From Dermatophagoides farinae (taxonomy: Eukaryota; Arthropoda; Arachnida; Sarcoptiformes; Pyroglyphidae): a stretch of 64,000 nt of DNA. The stretch spans positions 1,798,001 through 1,862,000 of the forward strand of contig NC_134678.1 of the NCBI RefSeq assembly GCF_024713945.1, in the 5' to 3' direction. Below, in pieces: positions 13,901 to 24,483 of this stretch. The position numbers and the translations under genes were made by a program. Within the stretch, counting starts at the first letter, position 1, and each line of letters starts with the position of its first letter. The notes beneath the pieces were generated by a model. The model worked only from the letters and a program-made list of their open reading frames with translations, made no database searches and had not been told where the DNA came from.

Positions 13901-16900
13901 ATCGAATGTGAACACAGGTATGATGTGACGACCTGTATTAACATTATGTCCATCCATTGTAGCCTGTATATCATCATCATCATGTGCGATCCTATTATCT
14001 AGTTTTTTTTCGGTGTCTTCTTCCTCTTATTATTATTATGTAATGTGTGTGTGTGTGTGTGTGTGTTTTACATTCGTTTGTTCTATAAAATTGAATTTTT
14101 TTCCACTTGGTTTATTTTGTTTTTTTTTGTTTTAAATGAACTCGCTTCCTATATTCTAGTTGTTTCTTTCTTTTTCTCTCTATAGACAAACAAACATCCA
14201 ACATGACTATGGTGGAAACATTTGCTTTTGTTTTGTTTTTTTTTTTGTTTCTTTTGTTTATTTGCTACCATATGAGACAAATGTAAATTTCCGAATACAA
14301 TGGATAAGAGTCCATTTCATGTCATGAATGAGAATTGACCCAGAATCCATTTAAATTGAAATTGTAAAAGCATGATTTTTTTTCTTGTTTTATTTGATAA
14401 TGTTGAATGGTTAACGGTAACACAATCATGATGGTGGTGGTGATTTTTTTTTCATTTATTTAAATCTGATTATTCAATTTTACAACGCACACACACACAT
14501 GTGTATATTGTGATGAAATAACAAATAACTAAAGAGGATGAAACGGTTAAAACTTCGTGTAATATTTTTCTCGTGTTTACTATCTCTTCTTTGCTCCCCC
14601 ACCATCACCACCACCTTTGAAATGAAAGTTTATCTTTTTTTTTCAAGAAACTGCCCATTTTATATGTGAGTTGCCATATTTCTGATTTCGGATAAAGGTA
14701 TAAGATGATGATGATGATGATAGCCATGGACAGCAAACAATTGAATTGGACCAACGGAAAATTGGTCGGATTGTTGTAAGGGGGGAGAAAAAAGAAAATG
14801 GGAAGTTTTCATACTTTTTAGCTGGCCATCATCAGCATCAGGTCAAGCTTTTACAGGCGTTTTTTTAATGTTCCTTATTGATGATATTATGATGATGATG
14901 ACCCGTACACCGGACAATAAAAAGAAAAAAATCAAAAAAGATCAGCCCGAAAAAAAGAGACAATAGAAAATGCGAAGGCAGATGATAATGTTGATGATGA
15001 TGATGATGATGGTCATCTCATTATAATGATCGTTGGTGTGTTTTTGAGTATTAAAGTTGAAGCGTATAAAATTTTGTTTTTTTTTGAGCCATTTTTTTCA
15101 ATTTTTTTTCGTTTTGTTGCTGTTCTTCATATATGAAAGTGAAGGTAATTCGGTGATTTTCATTGGAAAAAATTGATTTTTTATTCATTATTAACCAAGC
15201 CAAAAGAAAGACACTACTATTCCATTTTATTCATTCAAAATATGATGATGATGATGATGATGATGGTTGTTACTGGATCGTATGTTTTACCTTTGTTTTT
15301 TTTTCTATTCGTGCATGAACTCTACAACGTAATTGATGTTTTTTACTTTTCTTTTGTATACAACTTGTAATATAATAATACTAATGATGATAACAACAGG
15401 TGAACCTCAACTACGAAAGAGGTCGACAACAGTATTTCTTGCTGTATGTGTGTCCTGGATGTGGATGGTCGCGCCAAGGTATACAATCGCTAACACGCGA
15501 TCCATGAACAATGAACGAATTGAAGAAAAAAAAACAGCTTATTGCACTTGTTGCTCGAATTGGTCAAGTCAAGCCAAAAAAAGTCATACACACTAACATA
15601 AACCATCGATTTGGATCGATGTACGTAATATATACACACACATATACATTACGTGTACACTTTCACACTCGTTTGATCAGGTCATTTCTCTCCTGTTGTG
15701 TTTGAAATTCGTTTGGCTCCCACACACACACAAAGACATTGTGTTTGTTTGGTACACACACATACACATTCATTTGGAGAGTTGATCACCTGTTCGTTCT
15801 CAATTTCCCTTTTAGTTTGTTATAATCATTAATTTCAAAGTCCTTCCGCAATGGCCTGAATGATGATGATGATGATGATGATGATTATGACTTCAACTAC
15901 AATGATCATTGTGGTCTAGTTGTTGTTGATGATGATGATGGTGATGATAATGACGGTGGTGGTGGATGATGATGGTGGCGGGTGGTTTAATCTGTCACCG
16001 TTGTATGGTCTCTTTTATATTATCATAATTCTTTTATTTCAAATTTACATCGCCCATCAACGAGAATTTACACTTGTTATCATAAATGAAAAAATTACAC
16101 ATGTACATGTAATTCAATTGTGCAACAGGTCGTCAACAACATTAACATGTATATAACTTCGGTTCATATTATATACAAACATACGCGGGCAGCAGACCAC
16201 CATTATCATCATCATAATAATAGTGATGACTACATACCATGGCACCGCGATCTAGCACTTGTATGCACACGCATAATGCAATGAAATGATTGGATAGTTG
16301 AAGGAATGAATGAACGCTTATTCGTTCCATTTGAATTATATATTTATTTTGAAGCATTCAATGAAAGGATGGGGGATTCATTTGAAACATGAATTTGTTC
16401 CATTCAAGGATGTATTCATTTGTTACGTAATAACTAAATGTTATGCCCTGATGATAATCATTTATGCGTATGTTTGTGTTGTGTTTTTGTTGTCTCAACA
16501 GCATTTATGATGATGATGATGATGATGATGACTGGGATGAATAAAGAAAATGATATTTGTTCAATTTATCGATCACTTTTTTTCGCAGTTTTTTTTTATT
16601 CATGTATTCGAATTTTGAGCCAAATAAATGGATATTTTTTTGACCAGATTTCGTCTAATCTAATGGTTGAAATTGGATATATGCCCATCGATAATAAATT
16701 CATTTCATTTTCTTTTTTTTTCAACATTTGAATCAAATATATAGATATAAGATGGAAAAAAATGATTGATTCGTTTGATTTATTACTCAATCAAATCAAA
16801 ATGTAAATTAATCATATGTGCATCCTTGGTTTGTTTATTCATATATATTAATATATTGGTTAAAGATGATATTTTTTTGTATTGTGAAAACAAAACAAAA

Positions 16901-19479
16901 AAATTGTTTGCATGCTTACACGTATGTAATGTTAATACGGATTGAGCATTTGCCATTGTATGTATGAGTGGAACAAACAAACAAACAAAAAAAAATATGC
17001 CAATTCCACATAATAAATACGATATATTGCATAAGCGATATTTAATCTACAGAAAAAAATTCTCCTCGTTTAGTTATGTGTAATCAGTGAAGTATCACGA
17101 ATCAGTTGCTAAAAAAAAAAAGAATTCTTAAACACTTAATTATACTGTCGTTGGCTTGATGATGATGATCGGATGAGTACGATATCTTGTGCTTAAAACT
17201 GAGGGATTGATGATGTCTTTTTTTTTACAAATCAAATGATAAGTCTAAAAATAAAGCTTTGTTCATGTTTTTTTTCTGACGATGAATATATATAAAGTAA
17301 AGTGGGAAAAATACCCGCTGTGAATATAGACATTCAATAGTAGATTGAATTTATTCATCAACATATCGTCATTGCTCATTCACATAATAGCGGTAGTAGT
17401 AGTAGTAGTAATAAACGCGTGTATGAAAAATTCATTCATTCATCGTATATGATGATGATGCGGAAGTTTATTTATTATTTGATTCAATTTTTATTACGGA
17501 TGAATTCATACTGAATAACTGTTGATAACTGTTCTCTGGTTGTTGTGTGATTGGTGGTTTAGTTGAGACAAAATGAACAAAATGAATGAATTCGGGTTGT
17601 TTCCAAGTTTTCATTTACAAATCTCGTGCAAATTGTACATTTATTTCACGTCATTTATTTATAAATAAAAATAAAAATCGTAAGAAAACTGAAAAACTGA
17701 GCATTGAGTAGGGTTGCCAATAGTTTATGTATTTTGTCGAAATATAGTGATCATGATGATAACAATAATAATAATTCTTATTATGACAAAATATCGTAGT
17801 GATGAAACCTTGAAATTTGTTTTTGTTTTGAATTTTTTTTTTATTATTTTTCATTCATGTGAATTCATTCGTTTCAAGAAATGTTCGTTTTTCTTGTCTT
17901 TATTTTTTCATAATTGTTTATTTGTTTTTTGTTGTTGTTGTTGTTGTTGTTGCTGGAATTTGAATTGCATATTTCCTTTTTTTTATTCAAATTTTTTTTT
18001 TTTTTTTTTGTTTTGAATAATTCATCATTTTTTCTCATATCGTTTTTTTTTTGTATTTTTTTTTGTATAGAGATAAACCTAAATCCAAATGAGCTATATT
18101 TCACCGGCAATGGAAATGATTGCCAAAATAATGGTGGCAATAATCAAAATGATTTAACAGATTTATCATCACATAAATTGAATGGTGAACATCGTCTTAG
18201 GAATTGTCATCAACCATCATCATCTACATCAAACAATGATTCGATAACTACATCATCATCGGCAAATAATTTTAATGTATCATCATCATCATCATCATCT
18301 AATGATAAATCCAATCATCATGAGATCATAACATCATCATCAACAACCAATGGTAATAATCCATTGGCAATGTCTAATGCTGCCGCAGCTGCAGCCGCTT
18401 TATTAGCTGCAAATTTTCAACAGATTCATCCTCAAAGTATTGCGGCAGCAGCAGCCGCTGCAGCTGCTGCTACATCATCACCATCATCAGTTGGTAGTGC
18501 ACCGGTTTCATCAAATCAAATACCCGGTAATGTAGTTCCAGGTGGACCTATTAGTAATCTTCGTATTGCTTTATCGGCTACTGGATCATCTAATCGAAAA
18601 TCACCAAACGTATCACCAAGTATGTTGGCAACGATTGCTGCAGCTAATGGTCTCAATATCAATATGGACGCTATTCGACCACATAAATGTCATTGGCCTG
18701 AATGTAAATTTGCGACCAAAGATCGAAAAACATTACGTACACATATGAGAATACATACAAAAGAAAAACCATTCAAATGTTCATTTCCAAATTGTAGCTA
18801 TGAAACGGGAGATCCTTCAAATTATCGAAAACATAAACGTCGTCATATTGCACATACAATATTTGCTTGTGATTATGAAGGCTGTAATTTTACTACGAAC
18901 AAGCCTGATTTTATGCAAAGTCACATTGCCATCCATAAAGGGTAAGCGGTATTTTGCAAAATTTTGCTATATATTACATTTCTATTTTTATTTTTATTTT
19001 TTTTTTTTTTTTTTTTGAATAGATTAAAACCATTCTTGTGCGATTTTGAAAATTGTTCCTCATCATTTTATACAAGATCAAAATTGGAAGCACATCGCCG
19101 TAAACATCTTGCATCGGGAGAATTTCCAATGTCATTAACACATGTAGAAGATAAAGATAAACCAATAGTTTGTACCTATCCAAATTGTGGTAAACGTTTC
19201 ATCAATGCTGCAGGTTTAGCTGGCCATGAAGTAACACATTTGGCAACACATAATAAATATGGTGCTTTTCTTGCTGAACATGAACGTGAAAAACCAGTGG
19301 TTTGTAATTTTCCAAATTGTGGTAAACGATTTCTTAATACGGCTGGATTAGCTGGTCATGAAGTGACACATCGGAATTTTATTAGCCAGAATATGGGAGC
19401 CATATTTAAGAATTTAAGCTTTAATCAATTGAAATCATTAGGAATATTTTCCGTTGCTAATATGAAACAACAACAACAA

Positions 19480-19510
<31 letters not shown>

Positions 19511-19692
19511 AACAAAGTCAACAAAATGGATCAACTTCACAACAACAACAACAACATTTACAACAACTTCAAACACAATTGTTATTATCAGCAGTACAGA
19601 AAGGAAATCAATTAGTTCAAACAGCAGAATCACAGCAAAAAAAATCATTATCAGGAGGTAAACCAGGCGAAGTTATTGTCCTAGATATTTGA
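1983..19692 (+). CDS. Six-finger C2H2 zinc-finger protein, 3 exons (1983-3699, 18071-18941, 19023-19692)
   Basis: Likely a nuclear DNA-binding regulator; no named orthologue was recognised. Exon 1 ends at a GTATGT donor with one spare base. Exon 2 begins after a poly-T tract and ATAG. Exon 3 follows an 81-bp intron. Phases match throughout, giving 1,085 residues. The N-terminal part has a helical, probably coiled-coil block (about residues 60-130), then long Ser/Thr/Asn and Asp/His low-complexity runs. Exon 2 adds Ser/Asn and two poly-Ala runs. Six C-x4-C zinc fingers follow, from about residue 779 to 980, joined partly by TKEKPF-type linkers. Fingers 5 and 6 are near-duplicates. A poly-Gln run lies near residues 1011-1028, and the protein ends in VIVLDI. 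The 14.4 kb intron makes the exon 1 join an inference; the alternative is two separate genes. An in-frame TAG directly precedes the first ATG. Confidence 0.68.
10269..10330. repeat. Perfect inverted repeat, 24-bp stem with 14-nt loop
   Basis: Positions 10269-10292 pair with 10307-10330, counting one G-U pair at the outer end, and leave a 14-base loop at 10293-10306. Every inner pair is Watson-Crick. The size (about 62 nt) is that of a miRNA or hairpin-siRNA precursor, or a small foldback element. It lies inside the zinc-finger intron. I do not recognise the arm sequence as a known miRNA. A perfect stem is unusual for old miRNAs, which normally carry mismatches. Confidence 0.8.
15400..15478 (+). 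other. Candidate alternative exon inside the zinc-finger intron
   Basis: The patch follows a branch-point-like ACTAATG and AACAACAG and ends before GTATAC. Unlike its surroundings it has no homopolymers or microsatellite and is GC-richer. In one frame it reads 26 residues containing YVCPGCGW, a C-x2-C pair of the kind that begins a zinc finger. It leaves a single base, a phase that could join the exon at 18071. It does not fit as a middle exon after 3699. If not spliced, that frame stops shortly after position 15480. This is weak evidence only. Confidence 0.2.
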
Positions 19693-20030
19693 TCAATTTT
19701 TTTTAAACTTGAGAACAATTCAGTAAACAAGGTGATAAATCAAAGTGCAATCTTCTAATTGTCATATTATTCATTTTCAAATTGGAAAAAAAAGAATTTC
19801 TTCAATTGCATAAAATGTTCAAATCAAAAAAGAATTTTGCACATATAAACTGAGTGCAATTTATATATTAGCAATGTTGTTTGATTTTTTAACCATTGTT
19901 CCATAATCATCATCACCATTTATTTAACTTAACCGAATTGATTCAATGATTGCAAGGGGAAATATATATATTCATTCAAATATTTATTCTTCTACATATA
20001 AATATATATATATAAAAACGCCCACTACGT

Positions 20031-20036
20031 AATAAA
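20031..20036 (+). promoter_or_regulatory. Candidate poly(A) signal AATAAA for the zinc-finger gene
   Basis: A canonical hexamer about 340 bp after the zinc-finger stop codon. The hexamer is common by chance in DNA this AT-rich, so only position supports it. Confidence 0.35.
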
Positions 20037-20054
20037 GTAGCCACACAGTTGAAC

Positions 20055-20058
<4 letters not shown>

Positions 20059-20090
<32 letters not shown>

Positions 20091-20099
20091 GTTCATCAT
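20059..20099. repeat. Poly-T run, 41 nt
   Basis: An uninterrupted T run, the longest homopolymer noticed in the window, just downstream of the zinc-finger gene. It could be a slippage-prone microsatellite or the tail of an inserted poly(A) element on the opposite strand. No element body or target-site duplication was recognised next to it. Confidence 0.9.
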
Positions 20100-21341
20100 C
20101 ATCATATTCTGTAAATTCATTGAAAAAAATCGAATTATTATTATCATTATTATTCCAAATTATTTTTGTTTTGTAAAATATTTATTTCATGAATACAAAA
20201 AACACACACACACACTACAATTGCATGTACAACAACACATTTTTCATGATCACGAATGTAGAATGCTAATATTTGTAGATGTTGTCGTTATCGTTGTTTG
20301 TTTGTTTATACGGTTCCTCCTATTATAGTACACACCACAACTTACATTTGATTGTTATTTGTTTCCGTTTTAATTTTTTTTTCTTTTTTGCATTTATTTT
20401 TTTCCTTTTACTTACATTTACACACTTTCTAATTGTTGTTGATTTTTGTTCCTTGATTAAATATGTAATAGATAATCTTGTTTGTCCATAATGGAACACA
20501 AACACACACACAACACACCTAAACACCAGGTATCTTTTATCGTTTTCTATTTTATTTTTTTTTCGTTTTGTTTTGTTTTGCTTTCCACATACATACACAG
20601 ACACATTTACACAACATAAATGTTTCTTAATTTGTTGTTACGATTTCTTTTCTTCAATTTACCACATTATCTGATGATGATCAAAAAAAAAATGTCAGAT
20701 AAATTAGTGAAATAGATTCGTGTGTGTGTGTAAAGCTTATCATCATCGTACTTATTTCATCAAACACACACACACACAAAAAAAATCAATCTTGCCTATC
20801 TAATCTGCCTGATTGCAAATCGTTTCCGCCCATTCAATAAAAAAAACAACAACAAGACACCCTTCTTTTTTTTTGTTTCTCTGGTTGCCTTAAAAATTTT
20901 CTGAATTTGATTTTCCACCTTAATTTCCTGGTTCAGATATTCATCATCATCATCATCATTTTTGTCTAACTCGCATATAATAATTGTTTGTTTGTTATTA
21001 TAATTGTTGTTTACGTCCAAAATATTTTAAACAAACAAAAAAAAAATTCATTGATTTATATGTATACAAAAATACACATAACACATGAACATTCGATTGA
21101 TATATTATTTGTTATATTTATTATTATGAATGAAGAAATTTAAAAAAAAAACTTATTATTCAAAAAAAAAGATGAAAAATAGCTTCTTCTCTTTGTGAAA
21201 AGATGGCAGCACTTTCTGGAATAAATAAATTAAAAAAAAATTAAGCAAGTTTTTACCACAAATCTAATAATGATTTTAAACATAATTTTAATTAATTAAT
21301 TAAGAATAAAGATATAAAGATTATTAAAATTACAAAAATCT

Positions 21342-22133
21342 TCAACGTTTTACATCGCCCAAATCTTCAATAAAATCATCTTCAATTTGTGACCATTTTT
21401 CTGGTAATACATCAAATAAATCATCTTTTACATCGCCTTGAATGATTATTTCATCAGTGCCGCTTATCGATGATCCACAAGCAAAACGTGAAGAGAAAAA
21501 TTTTGTCGCATCCTTTAGATCGATTTCAAAATTTCCTAATCCATGTACAACTAATTAATGTAAATGAAAAATATGTATTATAAGAATATATGCAATGTGA
21601 AACAAAAAAAAAAATATATTCAATGATCATACAAGTTACGTATTTCTTTTTTCCACGATTTGATCGTGATATTTTAACAATCAGTTCGCCAGTTTCTTTT
21701 TTCTTCGGTTTTAGCAATGCTTTACCGCCACGTTTTTGTCTAGTCTTTTTAGATGAATCTTTTTCATCAGTAGCTACGGTGAATCGATGTTAGTTAAGAA
21801 CAAAATTAAATTGTCAACGTAGCTTACCATTTGTATCTAATTTGGCAAACATTTCGGGCATATTCTTTAAAAGCCATTCTTTACATTTATCATAACCACT
21901 ATTATATTCACAATATTCCAATGGCAATGAACATACTATATTATCGGAAAAAATGATGAAAAAATTAATAATTCTCATAATAATAAATTATTAAAGTTCA
22001 AACCTCCACAATAGTTAACTTTGATTGGATATTGTACACCTTCTTGTGGTCCATTCAATAATTTTCTTGGCAATGTTTCAGCCGTCAACAATGTGGATGG
22101 TGATTCCTGAGTATCTTCTTGTTTGGTTGACAT
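21342..22133 (-). CDS. DENR: Density-regulated protein DENR, 4 exons
   Basis: DENR pairs with MCTS1 and promotes translation reinitiation and recycling of tRNA and mRNA from 40S ribosomes in the cytoplasm. Exons on the minus strand are 22133-22004, 21935-21828, 21773-21633 and 21550-21342. All introns are GT..AG and phases match, giving 195 residues against about 198 in human. The N-terminal part has the four-cysteine cluster (Cys42, 45, 52, 61) typical of DENR. A Lys-rich stretch (KQKRGGK-type) follows, then the C-terminal SUI1 domain with [34 protein letters not shown] and a C-terminal DLGDVKR. The gene is head-to-head with the acid phosphatase, 456 bp apart. Family assignment is close to certain; exact splice borders are slightly less so. 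Confidence 0.93.
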
Positions 22134-22517
22134 TTTGGTGAAAATTTTGTCTTCGTGTCACAAATTTTCTTTCTTTTCCTTGTCGATAATTCGGTTCTAA
22201 AACATCAAAATGAAAACGAGAACCAAACACATGACAAGTACTATTAGTAGACAACGTTACAGAAAAAAATTTCAAATTTTTTTTTTAAATTTTTACATTA
22301 CCATAATTTTAGCAATATTCTCATGATTAAAACCATCCTAATTCCATTGATTAATCATATATTAAATCATATTGATGACCATCGATAGAATTTGATTTCG
22401 AATAATAAACGTTCAATATCATAACGATGCGAATGTCATAATCAAAATTTTTTTGATTTAATGATAAGATTTATTCATGGTAAAATGATTGGCAATTTGC
22501 ATGCGCATCATTAACAT

Positions 22518-22549
<32 letters not shown>

Positions 22550-22589
22550 AATGATAGTACCAAATGACTTACATTTTATATACTACAGA
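22134..22589. promoter_or_regulatory. Shared upstream region between DENR and the acid phosphatase
   Basis: This 456-bp gap separates the start codons of two divergent genes and must contain both promoters. It holds an (ATG)10 microsatellite at about 22518-22547. A TACTACAG directly before the phosphatase ATG looks like a splice acceptor of a 5' untranslated intron. No specific factor site was recognised. Confidence 0.45.
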
Positions 22590-24101
22590 ATGGCAAAGTT
22601 TGTTCCATTACTTTTACTATTTGTATTTATTACTATTTTCATTTCAACTATAAATGGATTATTACGACCAGGAGAAAGTATTGAAAATCATTCAACATTA
22701 CGACTAGTGCAATTGATTCATACACATGGTGATCGTACTCCAGGACAATTCGTTCATAATGATCCATATAGTATAGTGGGACATTTCTGGCCCGAAGGAA
22801 TTGGTCAACTTACTCGAATTGGCCGAAATCGAATGTATAAAGTTGGAAAATATTTTCATGAAGTTTATGCAAATTTTATCAATACTTATTATTATCAGAC
22901 AAATGTTGAAAATTTTATACATATACGAAGTTCAAGTTATCGTCGATGTTTAGAAAGTGCATCGGCACTTACCGCCGGTTTAATTGGAGGATCAAAGAAT
23001 CTTAAAGATGAAAAGAATTATAATTACACTTTGAATGAATTTATTTATGAAAATCTTGAACATTCTTGGACACCGATACCGATCAAATCATTTTCATCGA
23101 AAGGTACTGATCCGTTATTGGATGTTGATTTCCCATGTCCAAATTTGGATAAAATATTCCATGAAATGTGGCATCAAGATCATCGCATCAAACAAGCCGA
23201 AGAGGAAAATCGTCAATTTTTCAAAGAAATTTCATTTTATGCTGGCGAAAAAATCGATACATTAAAAGCGATGAATTTGTTGTATCAAGAATTGTACATT
23301 GAAACACAAACAAATTATCATTGGTATAAATTACCATATCAGATTTGGACAGAAAATTATGAATCATATGCAATTCGACGACTTCGTGAATTATCACAAA
23401 TCTATTGGACATTATTCTATGATAATTTTTCCATTCAACGATTGATTGGTGGCGAATTGATTCGAGAAATTAATGATAATTTTCGAAACTATGTGAATGG
23501 ATCGAATCGAGATACAAAATTCTATCTATATTCCACACATGATGGTAAAATTGTGTCCATTCTACAAGCATTCGGTATCTATAATACATTTCTTATATCA
23601 CCCGGTGCAACATTAATATTTGAACTTCATGAAAATCAAACAAATGAAGATGGTCCGAATGATGATCATGATGGTAAAATTGTGTCCATTCTACAAGCAT
23701 TCGGTATCTATAATACATTTCTTATATCACCCGGTGCAACATTAATATTTGAACTTCATGAAAATCAAACAAATGAAGATGGTCCGAATGATGATCGTTT
23801 TGAAAATTATTTTCTAAAATTTTATTATTTCAATGAAACTTTTTCCGATAATGGTGCATGTGAAGTTTTTCCAGAGAAATTTTGCCAAAATCATAAACAA
23901 ATTTGTCCATTGAATCATTATATGGAAAAAGTAGGCAAATATGAATCCGTTGATATTCGTTATGAATGTGGTGTGGATAAACATCATCTTGGCACAAAAG
24001 TGAATCTAAGCTTCGTAATTGCGAATGGTATTCTATTGGTCATTTTTATAATTTTATTAAATATTTTTGCATACCTCAACTATACGATCAAATGTAGATG
24101 A
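22590..24101 (+). CDS. Histidine acid phosphatase, membrane-anchored, with internal tandem duplication
   Basis: Secreted or lysosomal phosphomonoesterase of the histidine acid phosphatase family, single exon, 503 residues from the chosen start. An ATG-repeat upstream keeps the frame open from 22518, but the hydrophobic signal peptide begins at 22590. Family features are LVQLIHTHGDRTP near the N-terminus, the WPEG..QLT..G segment, HIRSSSYRR (second arginine site), and STHDGKIV (the His-Asp acid pair). The family motif is RHGxRxP; here the first Arg is Thr. A 43-residue block starting at that His-Asp pair is repeated exactly (23538-23666 and 23667-23795). The C-terminus has a membrane helix and a short basic tail, as in lysosomal acid phosphatase. 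Without the duplication it would be 460 residues. Activity is uncertain. Confidence 0.88.
   Translation: MAKFVPLLLLFVFITIFISTINGLLRPGESIENHSTLRLVQLIHTHGDRTPGQFVHNDPYSIVGHFWPEGIGQLTRIGRNRMYKVGKYFHEVYANFINTYYYQTNVENFIHIRSSSYRRCLESASALTAGLIGGSKNLKDEKNYNYTLNEFIYENLEHSWTPIPIKSFSSKGTDPLLDVDFPCPNLDKIFHEMWHQDHRIKQAEEENRQFFKEISFYAGEKIDTLKAMNLLYQELYIETQTNYHWYKLPYQIWTENYESYAIRRLRELSQIYWTLFYDNFSIQRLIGGELIREINDNFRNYVNGSNRDTKFYLYSTHDGKIVSILQAFGIYNTFLISPGATLIFELHENQTNEDGPNDDHDGKIVSILQAFGIYNTFLISPGATLIFELHENQTNEDGPNDDRFENYFLKFYYFNETFSDNGACEVFPEKFCQNHKQICPLNHYMEKVGKYESVDIRYECGVDKHHLGTKVNLSFVIANGILLVIFIILLNIFAYLNYTIKCR
23538..23795 (+). repeat. Exact 129-bp tandem duplication inside the acid phosphatase gene
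   Basis: Two adjacent 129-bp units, 23538-23666 and 23667-23795, are identical by eye and keep the reading frame (43 codons each). The unit contains the catalytic His-Asp codons and the following C-terminal strands. The first copy follows YST as in the family; the second follows NDD. Identity of this degree implies either a very recent duplication or an assembly error. Confidence 0.95.
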
Positions 24102-24483
24102 AACGAGGAAAAAAAATGAATTTATTTCAACAAGAACAAGAATACAATGATAAAAAAAATTACATGGGCATCAAATTTGATTTCTTTTGTTTGTTGTTTA
24201 TGATTATGATATTGATGATGAGAAAATAATGTTTTTTTTTCCATTTTACTAGAAAAAATACATAGAAAATCATAATAATAATTGCTACAATGGAATTTTC
24301 GACAATTAATGGACGAAACAAACATTTGAAATTTTTTTTCTGTTTTTGATGATTTTCTATATATTAATGCTGATCGATACGAAAATTGATTTGATCAATT
24401 GATCAAATAAAGAAGAAATATAAGAATTGTATTTTTTTCAATATTTCATGATTGTTATGATCAAACTATTTTTTTTTTAAATT
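24102..24483. other. Tail-to-tail gap between the acid phosphatase and TFDP
   Basis: This 382-bp AT-rich spacer holds the 3' ends of two convergent genes. An AATAAA at 24406-24411 may serve the phosphatase. No coding region was seen. Confidence 0.5.

Larger units (their letters stand above)
3700..18070 (+). other. 14.4 kb intron of the zinc-finger gene
   Basis: It runs from GTATGT to a poly-T tract ending in ATAG. It is packed with (GAT)n/(ATC)n, (GT)n, (GTT)n and poly-T/poly-A tracts. No reading frame in it looks like a normal gene: the open frames are repeat-derived (poly-Asp, poly-Met, poly-His, poly-Phe). Two elements stand out and are listed separately: a perfect hairpin at 10269-10330 and a homopolymer-free patch with splice-like borders at 15400-15478. 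Other introns here with both ends resolved are about 57-390 bp, apart from a 1.3 kb intron in the peptide-precursor gene, so this one is exceptional. Confidence 0.6.
19693..21341. other. 3' region of the zinc-finger gene and intergenic DNA
   Basis: The region contains the probable 3' untranslated region of the zinc-finger gene, with an AATAAA at 20031-20036, then a 41-nt T run at 20059-20099, CA repeats and AT-rich DNA up to the end of DENR. No coding region was seen. Confidence 0.55.

Noticed and set aside
16169-16357. Minus-strand frame with VLDRGAMVCSHHYYYDDDNGG
   Set aside because: The second half is a GAT repeat and no family or splice support was found.
17914-18069. Upstream extension of the zinc-finger exon 2 frame
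   Set aside because: It is Phe/Leu-rich poly-pyrimidine DNA and represents the intron tract before the acceptor at 18069-18070.
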